Assembly (NCBI RefSeq): GCF_900184685.1
Contig: NZ_FXXL01000007.1
Span: 1,984,001 to 2,048,000 of the forward strand
DNA length: 64,000 bases
Origin: Butyricimonas sp. Marseille-P3923
GTDB taxonomy: Bacteria; Bacteroidota; Bacteroidia; Bacteroidales; Marinifilaceae
Direction: 5' to 3'
Shown: piece by piece, positions 1-7,778 of the stretch
How positions within the stretch are numbered: the stretch's first letter is position 1
How the letters are laid out: the number at the start of each line of letters is the position of its first letter
Position numbers and translations under genes: made by a program
Notes under the pieces: generated by a model
What the model was told of the DNA's origin: nothing
Database searches by the model: none
What the model saw: only the letters and a program-made list of their open reading frames with translations

Positions 1-2
1 GG

Positions 3-170
3 GAGCGTGGTGAGATAGCGACCAACTTACCCGACGAAGAAATCGTTGCATTGTTTATGGACGTATATGAAGGCGTAAGTTCCAAACAATTGAAAAGCCT
101 TTGCAACATAGACACTTTGAAATATATCAAACGCGACTGGGAAAGTCTTTATGCGCTGATAACGCAATAA
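3..170 (+). CDS. C-terminal end of a TetR/AcrR-like transcriptional regulator (partial)
   Basis: The reading frame is open from the window edge to a TAA and encodes 55 residues ending YIKRDWESLYALITQ. The helical, acidic C-terminus with a phrase like EEIVALFMDVYEG fits the ligand-binding end of TetR-family regulators, but the DNA-binding domain lies outside the window. Two things support the call: the next gene is an outer-membrane receptor, and a perfect spaced palindrome lies between them. If right, it probably represses the receptor gene and itself. The family call rests on a fragment and its context. Confidence 0.5.
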   Translation, partial: ERGEIATNLPDEEIVALFMDVYEGVSSKQLKSLCNIDTLKYIKRDWESLYALITQ

Positions 171-238
171 TACATATTAAAATCATCCTATCGTAGACTC
201 GTCGAATTGTATTCGGCGGAAATTCACATAGGGACAAT

Positions 239-254
239 TAGACCAAATGGTCTA
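239..254. promoter_or_regulatory. Palindromic operator candidate (TetR-type)
   Basis: The sequence TAGACCA-AA-TGGTCTA is a perfect 7-bp inverted repeat with a 2-bp spacer, 23 bp before the receptor start codon and 68 bp after the TetR-like gene. Size and symmetry fit a TetR-dimer operator, and TAGACC half-sites are known for some TetR members. Its position would block transcription of the receptor gene. Binding is inferred. Confidence 0.55.
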
Positions 255-277
255 CAAACAATTTAAATACAACAATT

Positions 278-2611
278 ATGAAACCAAGAAAAAAAACAAT
301 TCGCATTTGGCTGTCCGTAGGGATGCTGTTCTTATCATTGGGTGCTTCTGCCCAAGTATTTACGGGCAAGGTTGTAGACGAACAAGCCGTTCCCGTCGGC
401 TATGCAACCGTTGCCCTGTACCATAAAACCGATTCCTCTGTGATTCAAGGAGGAATCACCGGAGAAGACGGTCGTTTTTCATTGAAAGCTGCCAATTCGG
501 GAACATATACGGTGCAAATATCGTTCATTGGATTTCAAACCCGCACGCTCGAATCCGCTCCGTGCGATTTGGGAACGATTGTCTTGAAGCCGGATGTTTT
601 GGAATTGGGCGATGTGATCGTGACCGGATACCGCCCAAAATACAAGGCTATTGCGGGAGGTATCTCCACGCAAGTGGAAAACAACGTGCTCGGCAAGGCC
701 GGAACCGCGAAAGACGTAATCGGGCATCTGGCGGGCATCCGCAAAAAAATCGACGGTACATTCGAGGTCATCGGCAAAGGCGCTCCCGTCGTTTATATCA
801 ACAACCGCATGGTGCGCGACCAATCGGAACTCGAAAGACTTCGGTCGGACGCTATTCAAAATATACAGCTCATTACCAATCCGGGGCCGGAATACGATGC
901 TTCTGTTGGAGCGGTATTGAAAATCAAGACAAAGAGAAATTCGGATGATAGTTTCGGGATAAGCGTCAGTTCGGAGGTCGATTATGCCGATAAATTCAAT
1001 ACGTCCCAACAATTGGACATGAATTACCGACAAGGCGGCTTTTCGCTTTTCGGTTCGTTCCGTTACGACCTGACACATTCTCACCAAACGGCTGTCACCG
1101 ACATCGAAACTCGTGTTGATAAACGATGGACACAGGCTGCTACATCAGAAGACAAAGGCTCTAATCAAGGTTATTTCGGACAGATAGGAGCCAATTATGA
1201 AATCAACTCCCGCCACTCGCTCGGAGGCATGTACGAACTGACCTCGATGCCGCACTATAAAACCGCCAACCGGAATCTGACGGACGTATTCATCGATGAC
1301 CGCCCATTTGACAGTTGGAATACATCGGAAACTGCAATGCAAAAATCGTCGACTCATCACGTCAATGCTTACTATGCAGGAGAGGTCGGCAAGTTGACTA
1401 TCGATTTCAATACCGATGCTTTGCTGGGTGACGGCAACGGGAGCAGCGAGGTGGCAGACCGAAGCCTGAACCACGAGGATTATTTTTTAGGAACGAGCGA
1501 CAACTACACCAACCGCCTGTTTGCAGGAAAACTCGTGCTTTCCTATCCTGTGTGGAAAGGAAAGCTGTCGCTGGGTTCGGAATATACCGACACGTACAAA
1601 CGGTCGCAGTCGAGCGGATTCGAAGAAATCATCACAGCTTCCGACGATAAGATAACCGACAGAAACGTGGCCGTATTCACGAGCTACGAAGCAGCTTTCG
1701 GACCGGTAAACGTTAATGCTGGGTTCCGCTATGAACATGTGACGTATGATTTTTATGAGAACGGGCTGTTTCAAGCCGAACGGAGCAAGTTTTACGACAA
1801 TTTCTTCCCTTCCGTCTCGCTGAATGCCGCCGTCGGCAAGACACAGTTGTCGCTGGACTATCGTATTCAAACGATACGTCCCATGTACGAAATGCTAAAC
1901 AGTGCGGTAAGTTACGGCAACCGACTCACGTATCTGAGCGGAACTCCCGATCTGCAACCCACCTATATCAATTCCGTAAGTTTCGGGGCAATCTGGCGAA
2001 ACAACCTGCAAGTTCTAATCGGCTACAACCTCTACAAGGATGATATTTTTTTCGCATTCGAGCAGTTGAACGCCGATCCGAAGATTACCGTCAATAAATT
2101 CCGAAACGAAAAATCGCGCGACGAGTTGTTTTTTTCAGCCGCCTATGCCCCTACTTTCGGTGTATGGCAGCCTAGGTGGTCGGTCGCCAGCAACACACAA
2201 TGGTTAGACATCGAATATCTGGGCAAGCCGAAAAACATGGACGGAACGATCTTCCATTTGAGTTGGGAAAATGCCATTACACTGCCGGCAGTTTTTTTAC
2301 TTCGTATCGACGGTGGTTGGGACAGCGACGGTTATATTCAGAACAGAAAGATGAAATCTTCTTGGTATATGAATGCCAGTTTCAACAAAGAGTTTGCAGG
2401 AGGCAAATGGAATATTCTGCTCGAAGGCAACGATCTATTCCATACCATGCGAGATGCCTCTTATTTCTATGACGGAAAAACTTCGGAATATCGGGCTGTC
2501 AAAGACAATACGCGCCAAATCAAATTGACCGTAAGCTACCGGTTCAACCACAAGGAAAACAAGTATAAAGGTACAGGAGCCGGCACAGAGGAAATGCAAC
2601 GTTTTCATTAA
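278..2611 (+). CDS. TonB-dependent receptor-like outer-membrane beta-barrel protein
   Basis: An outer-membrane receptor of 777 residues. Residues 1-26 are a signal peptide ending in GASAQ. Residues 27-105 form a carboxypeptidase-regulatory-like beta-sandwich (FTGKVVDEQAVPVGYATV). A plug-like segment follows from about residue 110, with DVIVTGYRP as a possible TonB-box region and VVYINNRMVRD typical of these plugs. The rest is a long barrel rich in alternating aromatic residues. It matches the Bacteroidota outer-membrane beta-barrel family rather than SusC: it lacks the SusC signature and has no SusD partner. The substrate is unknown. The palindrome upstream and the TetR-like neighbour suggest ligand-controlled expression. 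Confidence 0.85.
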   Translation: MKPRKKTIRIWLSVGMLFLSLGASAQVFTGKVVDEQAVPVGYATVALYHKTDSSVIQGGITGEDGRFSLKAANSGTYTVQISFIGFQTRTLESAPCDLGTIVLKPDVLELGDVIVTGYRPKYKAIAGGISTQVENNVLGKAGTAKDVIGHLAGIRKKIDGTFEVIGKGAPVVYINNRMVRDQSELERLRSDAIQNIQLITNPGPEYDASVGAVLKIKTKRNSDDSFGISVSSEVDYADKFNTSQQLDMNYRQGGFSLFGSFRYDLTHSHQTAVTDIETRVDKRWTQAATSEDKGSNQGYFGQIGANYEINSRHSLGGMYELTSMPHYKTANRNLTDVFIDDRPFDSWNTSETAMQKSSTHHVNAYYAGEVGKLTIDFNTDALLGDGNGSSEVADRSLNHEDYFLGTSDNYTNRLFAGKLVLSYPVWKGKLSLGSEYTDTYKRSQSSGFEEIITASDDKITDRNVAVFTSYEAAFGPVNVNAGFRYEHVTYDFYENGLFQAERSKFYDNFFPSVSLNAAVGKTQLSLDYRIQTIRPMYEMLNSAVSYGNRLTYLSGTPDLQPTYINSVSFGAIWRNNLQVLIGYNLYKDDIFFAFEQLNADPKITVNKFRNEKSRDELFFSAAYAPTFGVWQPRWSVASNTQWLDIEYLGKPKNMDGTIFHLSWENAITLPAVFLLRIDGGWDSDGYIQNRKMKSSWYMNASFNKEFAGGKWNILLEGNDLFHTMRDASYFYDGKTSEYRAVKDNTRQIKLTVSYRFNHKENKYKGTGAGTEEMQRFH

Positions 2612-2730
2612 ACCGAAAGCCGGACTTGCATGGGCTATGGCTTTGTGTTCATTTTCATCGCAAAGAGCTTTATTCGGGCTTCCCGCTCGTGCACGGCACC
2701 CGCTTCGCTTCCCGACACAAGTTTCGCGAA

Positions 2731-2946
2731 TTAGGAGCCCCTCTCTGCCTCAAGAATCTTTTTCATCGTCGGGCGGAAAAAATCCCCCCATTCTTCCAGT
2801 TTGTCAATGACAGGGATAAGTGTTTTGCCCGTCGACGTGAGCGAATATTCGGAATGAGGCGGAAGTACGGCATATATTTTCTTCTCGATAATGCCGTACT
2901 TTTCAAGTTCCTTCAATTGTTGATTAATCACGCGGGGATTGGTTAC
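2731..2946 (-). pseudogene. HxlR-family winged-helix regulator, N-terminally truncated relic
   Basis: The frame encodes VTNPRVINQQLKELEKYGII, the recognition helix of HxlR regulators, then a wing (PPHSEYSLTSTGKTL) and a normal C-terminus ending EAERGS. Full HxlR proteins have about 100-120 residues with a helix and a CPxR-like Cys segment before this point. Here the homology stops upstream of VTNPRV and the frame runs into unrelated sequence and a stop. Only about 70 residues remain and no good start exists; a GTG at 2931 is the only in-frame option. It abuts the 3' end of the next AraC gene, so a rearrangement probably removed its 5' half. Confidence 0.7.
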
Positions 2947-2965
2947 TGAAAATCTAACTACATTT

Positions 2966-4084
2966 TTATTCTATAGGAATGGCATCGTTTTTCACCATTT
3001 TCTTAGCCCGGAAATAACTGCGGTAATTACTGAATCCGGCATGGATAACAATATCCAACGAAGATATTTTTTGCTTTCTTTGTACGGCCTCAGACTGTAA
3101 TCTTTCTACTTCCTTCAGCCGGTAATTATTAACGAAACGGTTGAAATTCATGCCATATTCTCGGTTGATGAAAGCCGATATATATGTCCTGTTGGAAATA
3201 AGGTCTTTGGCCATGTCGGTTATTTTGAATTCCGGATTTAGATAAGGCTTCTTATTCTCCAAATACTCCTCTACCCGCTGCCGCCCCAGTTGCGCATAAT
3301 TTCCCGAGGCGGTCATTTCCTTTTCTTTGACGGTAATAGGTTCGATAATCACGTAATTCTCCGAAAGGATATTCAGGCACAGCACGATATGGGTAAAGAC
3401 CGCCGGCAATGTTGTAAATGCCCAGATTCCCCCCACCTTATTGAATAATTCGATGCCCAATATTAATCCGGCTATCGGCAAGGTTTGCAGCACGACTCTA
3501 AAAAGGATAATAAAGGACAACCAATCCAACGACATCCGGTAGATATCAGCGGAATAATCGGTTACCTGACGTTTATACGACTTTATGCGGAGCAAGCTCA
3601 ACCCGGAGTATAAAACGCTCAACACAATACAGACGACAAACGTGATGTCGATGATCGCGGTTGTCAAACTTGTATCGTTATCATAAATAGCTGTCCATCG
3701 TTGCCGGAACGGCACTATAAATGCGACCACGTAGATAGTGACGGTCAAACACGACGGAAGGATGAAATGATACGCGGGGAAACGTTTCCGTTCGCCTGTT
3801 CCCGTAATAATATAGGTGATCAAGTACAAGAATATGGGAATAAAGCTGAACGAGGAAAAGAAAACAGGCAGGTATGCAATGAAAGCGTCACGGGCAATGG
3901 AATGCATAACCAGTCCGCTCCAGTACAGCATGATCAGACAGTATACAGTGAGTATGCTGTAATGTATCTTCCGGTTGACCGTATTGGAAGAGCGGGTTAT
4001 GTCGAGCAAAATCATGATCAAGCTGACCGCAGCGCTTACCACGGGTATTGAAAAAACTATTGCACGTCCGATATCTTGATTCAT
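2966..4084 (-). CDS. Membrane-anchored AraC-family transcriptional regulator (copy 1)
   Basis: A 372-residue protein with about seven hydrophobic segments in the first 245 residues (for example 10-30, 41-65, 68-96, 107-126, 143-166, 187-212, 221-245). A C-terminal AraC-type double helix-turn-helix covers about 260-370 (FKITDMAKDLISNRTYISAF and SSLDIVIHAGFSNYRSYFRA). This is a one-component regulator that senses in the membrane and binds DNA from the inner face. It lies 14 bp downstream of a second gene of the same build and may be cotranscribed with it. Both point away from the fimbrial operon, so control of fimbriae is plausible but unproven. Confidence 0.8.
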   Translation of the reverse strand: MNQDIGRAIVFSIPVVSAAVSLIMILLDITRSSNTVNRKIHYSILTVYCLIMLYWSGLVMHSIARDAFIAYLPVFFSSFSFIPIFLYLITYIITGTGERKRFPAYHFILPSCLTVTIYVVAFIVPFRQRWTAIYDNDTSLTTAIIDITFVVCIVLSVLYSGLSLLRIKSYKRQVTDYSADIYRMSLDWLSFIILFRVVLQTLPIAGLILGIELFNKVGGIWAFTTLPAVFTHIVLCLNILSENYVIIEPITVKEKEMTASGNYAQLGRQRVEEYLENKKPYLNPEFKITDMAKDLISNRTYISAFINREYGMNFNRFVNNYRLKEVERLQSEAVQRKQKISSLDIVIHAGFSNYRSYFRAKKMVKNDAIPIE

Positions 4085-4098
4085 CCTTTTCTATTTAT

Positions 4099-5271
4099 TT
4101 ATGGTTTTTGGTCAGATTGTTCTTTATATGTATTCTCCAATTGGATCGCACGCTGAAAATGTCTGGAGTCTTTGAATCCCGCCATGACCATTACCTGATA
4201 CGGATTTTTACGTTCGTTCGAAGGCTGCTCTATCAGAATCTGGTACTCCTTGATTCGCCACTGGTTCAAGTAACGCCTGAAATTCATGCCATAAGTTTGA
4301 TTGATAAAATTGGACATGATAGTACGGTTTACCCCCATCACCTCAGCCATATCAATCAGTTTGAAATCAGGATCGAGATATGGTTTTTGTTGAGACAAAT
4401 AGTTTTCGAATACCCTCTTGTTCAATTGTCCGCGTGCGTTGTCCGGCGCAAGGCGCTGTTTGGCACTCAAACCGTTGTTTCCTGTTTTCTTTTCGTTGGT
4501 CGGTAACAAATCGAATGTTTTGTAAGAGAGATATTGTCTACGGATAACTTGGTATACAAGCAATATTTCCTGTACCATAATGCATAACGCGTTCAGCCGG
4601 ATAAGCCATTGGCTTGTGCCGACCAATATAGGCAAAAACGCGATCAGCAGTATCGCGATGGAAAGTATGAAAAACACGATGAGCCAACGCGATGATTTTA
4701 TACTGAGATATTTTCGATCCGTGTCGGTCTTTTGAAGTACAGTCTGTTTATAATACCACAACAATAACAGGACGGTCGGAACGATATAGACAACCGCCAT
4801 GACAAACCGCAATAAAGAGCTGAATATAAAAAACTCCATATATCGCTCGAACAATGACAATCCGGTAAAAATTTCTTCCCCGAGAGGCGATATTCGGACT
4901 GCCGCTATCAAGATAATTGCCAACGTGGGTACCGGCCAAAGGTAATTCAGCACGGGAATATTTCTTTTGCCCTCTAAATAGGTCAAGTAATAAACGATGT
5001 TATAGAACAATACGGGAATGTAGATATATGACAGGGCAAAAGGAATATCGACCGGAAGGAATATCGAATCGCCAGAGAGAGCATGCCACAAAACGGATGA
5101 CCACCATACGGCTATCAGAATACAATAAATACTCACTACCCGCCTTAATTTCCTTTCGGCAAGATTACGATAATTCAATAACAGTAATAAGGTAAAGACT
5201 GAACATATGGCCGAACAAAATATTGGTAAAATATAGGTTATCAAGTTGCTATATGTGACAAATGCTCCCAT
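4099..5271 (-). CDS. Membrane-anchored AraC-family transcriptional regulator (copy 2)
   Basis: A paralogue of the following gene: about seven transmembrane segments, then an AraC DNA-binding domain (DFKLIDMAEVMGVNRTIMSN, then VMVMAGFKDSRHFQRA). I start it at the ATG beginning MGAFVTYSNL, giving 390 residues. The frame extends upstream to an ATG at 5382, but those 37 residues are hydrophilic and lie over a TATCTTTG promoter element at 5380-5387. The shared phrases YGMNFxRxxNxxRxKE and QxKPYLxPxFKxxDMA show tandem duplication. It is divergent from the fimbrial cluster across a 410-bp gap. Confidence 0.78.
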   Translation of the reverse strand: MGAFVTYSNLITYILPIFCSAICSVFTLLLLLNYRNLAERKLRRVVSIYCILIAVWWSSVLWHALSGDSIFLPVDIPFALSYIYIPVLFYNIVYYLTYLEGKRNIPVLNYLWPVPTLAIILIAAVRISPLGEEIFTGLSLFERYMEFFIFSSLLRFVMAVVYIVPTVLLLLWYYKQTVLQKTDTDRKYLSIKSSRWLIVFFILSIAILLIAFLPILVGTSQWLIRLNALCIMVQEILLVYQVIRRQYLSYKTFDLLPTNEKKTGNNGLSAKQRLAPDNARGQLNKRVFENYLSQQKPYLDPDFKLIDMAEVMGVNRTIMSNFINQTYGMNFRRYLNQWRIKEYQILIEQPSNERKNPYQVMVMAGFKDSRHFQRAIQLENTYKEQSDQKP

Positions 5272-5379
5272 GTCAATCGAATTCAAATTATTCTTCTCGA
5301 ATGTATATTTCTGCCGGTTTTTCCCAGTGACTAAAATTGCTTGGGTAGACAGCCATATACACTCCGGCATTGTGATATA

Positions 5380-5387
5380 CAAAGATA
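5380..5387 (-). promoter_or_regulatory. -7 promoter element for the AraC pair
   Basis: On the minus strand this reads TATCTTTG, matching TAnnTTTG. I see no clear TTTG about 19 bp upstream. It would start transcription near 5373, giving a leader of about 100 bases before the preferred start codon. Confidence 0.4.
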
Positions 5388-5683
5388 ATCTAATTTACTG
5401 TACTTATAGGCATTATAACTGTTAATAATGATTCCGTACGTTAAAAAAATGAGTTTGACTTTTATGATTTGACATATCCGTTACAAAATTGCAGTTTGCA
5501 TATAATGAACATTACGATTTTACCAATAATGATTTATACGTTTTGGCATTACGCGACAATAAATGCGTCGTTTCTTTGTGTAGAATAAAAAAGAAAGCAA
5601 GGAAACTGCAACTGCCCTCTTAAGCCTAATACAAGGACAGACAGTAAAGTTTGCAATGGAATTATTAACTATAACAATAAAGT
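5388..5683. other. Intergenic control region between AraC regulators and fimbrial operon
   Basis: About 300 bp of AT-rich sequence with no convincing gene. I found no perfect TAnnTTTG site for the fimbrial operon; the nearest words (TACGTTTTG and TAAAGTTTG) are one base too long. I found no pair of long inverted repeats, so I cannot support an invertible promoter here. Confidence 0.45.
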
Positions 5684-6283
5684 ATGAACAATGGAATTAT
5701 AAAACGAATGTTTGTTCTGCTGGTAGTTGCCATCGCCGGTATAACGCAAGGTGTCAAAGCCCAGAACGTGGCTGTCAAGAGTAATGTTCTGGCGGACGCT
5801 TTCCTGAACCCGAATTTTGGAATAGAGGTCGGATTCGCACCTAAATGGACTTTGGACGTTACGGGACAGTTCAACGCATGGACGCTCTCGCACGACCGGC
5901 ACTGGAAACACTGGGCTGTTCAACCTGAAGTCAGATACTGGTTCTGCGACCGGTTCTCAGGGCACTTTGTGGGTGCTCACATTCATGGCGGACAGTATAA
6001 CATCGGAGGTTTTGACGGAAGAATCAACTTCCTCGGCACGGATGCCCGCAAACTGAAGGATTCCCGTTATCAGGGCTGGTTCGTCGGTGCAGGTATCGCT
6101 TATGGTTACACGTGGATACTGGGACGGCATTGGAATCTTGAGGCGGAAATTGGCTTTGGATATTCCTATACACGCTATGACCGCTTCGAGTGTGCCGGGT
6201 GCGGCAGAAGAACAGAAAGGAACAAGCCGCACCACTACGTGGGACCGACGAAAGCGGCTATTAATCTTGTTTATGTATTTTAA
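5684..6283 (+). CDS. DUF3575-type protein of fimbrial operon
   Basis: A 199-residue protein with a signal peptide (VLLVVAIAGITQGVKAQ) and an outer-membrane-like body of short amphipathic strands ending in ...INLVYVF, a terminal aromatic typical of barrel proteins. Phrases such as VAVKSNVLADAFLNPNFGIE and PEVRYWFCDRFSGHFVG match the DUF3575 family, which commonly opens Bacteroidales fimbrial clusters next to a DUF3868 gene. Its exact job is unknown; by position it may help export or assemble fimbriae. A short Cys pair (CAGC) lies in a late loop. The next gene starts 11 bp after the stop. Confidence 0.75.
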   Translation: MNNGIIKRMFVLLVVAIAGITQGVKAQNVAVKSNVLADAFLNPNFGIEVGFAPKWTLDVTGQFNAWTLSHDRHWKHWAVQPEVRYWFCDRFSGHFVGAHIHGGQYNIGGFDGRINFLGTDARKLKDSRYQGWFVGAGIAYGYTWILGRHWNLEAEIGFGYSYTRYDRFECAGCGRRTERNKPHHYVGPTKAAINLVYVF

Positions 6284-6294
6284 TCGTGTGCAGA

Positions 6295-7731
6295 ATGAAA
6301 AAGACATTATGTATCCTATCAGCCTTTTTGGGCATAGTTGTGGTAACGGAAGCGCAAACCGGAACCGACACGCGGAAAGAAGATATCGTGGATGATGTTT
6401 CCGTGGAAAATCTTAGAATAGAACGTAACGGCAAGTACATCACCATAGATATGCTTTTGGATTTGTCCGGACTCGACGTAGACAATAATCGTGCTGTGCT
6501 TCTTACACCATGGCTCGTCAATGGTAACGACTCGCTCGACCTGCAATCGGTAGGGATCTACGGCAGACGCCGTTACTACTTCTATATACGCAACGGCGAG
6601 AGTATGCTGTCGGGTAAGGATGAAAAGAGCTACAAGGTCTCGGAGAAGCCCAATACCATCGAATATCATAACATGGTACCATACGCCGAATGGATGAACA
6701 GCTGCGTGCTATTGCTTCGCCGCAGCGACTACGGGTGTTGCCACACTTTGTTGGCAGAGCAAAATGGTACGCTCGGACGACACTCAGAGGCGTTTTTCCC
6801 CGAACTGGTATATGTACATCCGCAAGGGCAGATCGAAAAACGGGATTCACTCGAAGGCTCGGCATTCATCGACTTTCCGGTAGATCAAACGGTGATTTAT
6901 CCGAACTATCGACACAACGCCGCCGAACTTGAGAAAATACAGTCATCGATAGACTCCGTGCGAAGCGACGCAGACATAACCATCACTTCGGTATGGCTGA
7001 AAGGTTACGCTTCGCCCGAAAGTCCTTACGCACATAATAAAGAGTTGGCTATCGGACGTACCGCCGCATTGAAGAAACATATACAGCAACTCTACCGGTT
7101 TGAAGGTGATGTAATAATAACCGACCACGAACCGGAAGATTGGGCAGGATTGCGCCGCCACGTGGAACGGTCGAACCTTGAACATCTCACGGAAATCATA
7201 GCTTTGATAGACAGCGACTTGAAACCGGATGCCAAAGAACTGAAAATAAAACATGACTATCCGGCGGAATACCGCTTCCTGTTACAGAATTGTTATCCGG
7301 CGTTGCGCCGCACCGACTACCGCATATCCTATATCATCCGCAGTTACAGCGACGTGGAGGAGATAAAAAGAATCATGCGTGAACGACCGCAGAAACTAAG
7401 CCTGAACGAGTTTTACCTTGCCGCACAGGAGTATGAACCCGGTACGGATGAGTTCGCCGAGGTGTTCGAGACAGCGGTGCGCATGTTCCCGGATGACTCC
7501 ATTGCCAACCTGAACGCCGCCAATGCCGCCATGCGCCGTGGCGATCTCACAGGCGCAAAGCGCTACCTTGCCAAGGCGGGCAATTCACCCGAAGCTGTTT
7601 ATGCCCGAGGTGCACTGGCCATCCGGCAAAAGGATTACGACAATGCCCGACGTTACTTGAATGAGGCGAAATCACTAGGACTAGAGCAAGCCGGCACCAC
7701 GCTTGAACAGCTTGAAAATGGTAAACACTAA
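6295..7731 (+). CDS. DUF3868-type protein with OmpA-like region, fimbrial operon
   Basis: A 478-residue secreted protein. I chose the ATG beginning MKKTLCILSAF over a GTG nine bases upstream because it gives a clean signal peptide ending VTEAQ. The N-terminal half resembles DUF3868 (conserved Bacteroidales fimbrial-cluster family). The middle has an OmpA-like peptidoglycan-binding pattern (VWLKGYASPESPYAHNKELA, then GRTAALKKHIQ). The C-terminal about 110 residues look like TPR-type helices (ANLNAANAAMRRGDLTGAKR). It could be a periplasmic or outer-membrane assembly factor tethered to the cell wall; that role is inferred. Confidence 0.72.
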   Translation: MKKTLCILSAFLGIVVVTEAQTGTDTRKEDIVDDVSVENLRIERNGKYITIDMLLDLSGLDVDNNRAVLLTPWLVNGNDSLDLQSVGIYGRRRYYFYIRNGESMLSGKDEKSYKVSEKPNTIEYHNMVPYAEWMNSCVLLLRRSDYGCCHTLLAEQNGTLGRHSEAFFPELVYVHPQGQIEKRDSLEGSAFIDFPVDQTVIYPNYRHNAAELEKIQSSIDSVRSDADITITSVWLKGYASPESPYAHNKELAIGRTAALKKHIQQLYRFEGDVIITDHEPEDWAGLRRHVERSNLEHLTEIIALIDSDLKPDAKELKIKHDYPAEYRFLLQNCYPALRRTDYRISYIIRSYSDVEEIKRIMRERPQKLSLNEFYLAAQEYEPGTDEFAEVFETAVRMFPDDSIANLNAANAAMRRGDLTGAKRYLAKAGNSPEAVYARGALAIRQKDYDNARRYLNEAKSLGLEQAGTTLEQLENGKH

Positions 7732-7778
7732 ATACGAACAAGAAAATATATCATTAATAAAATCAAATTATACACATT

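Noticed and set aside
479-1087. Long antisense frame within the outer-membrane receptor gene
   Set aside because: Shadow of the real gene; composition lacks protein-like domains and there is no independent support.
2626-2949. 107-codon plus-strand frame after the receptor
   Set aside because: It runs antisense to the HxlR relic, whose own frame matches a known family.
5388-5683. Possible invertible promoter of the fimbrial operon
   Set aside because: No long inverted repeats flank any part of the gap.
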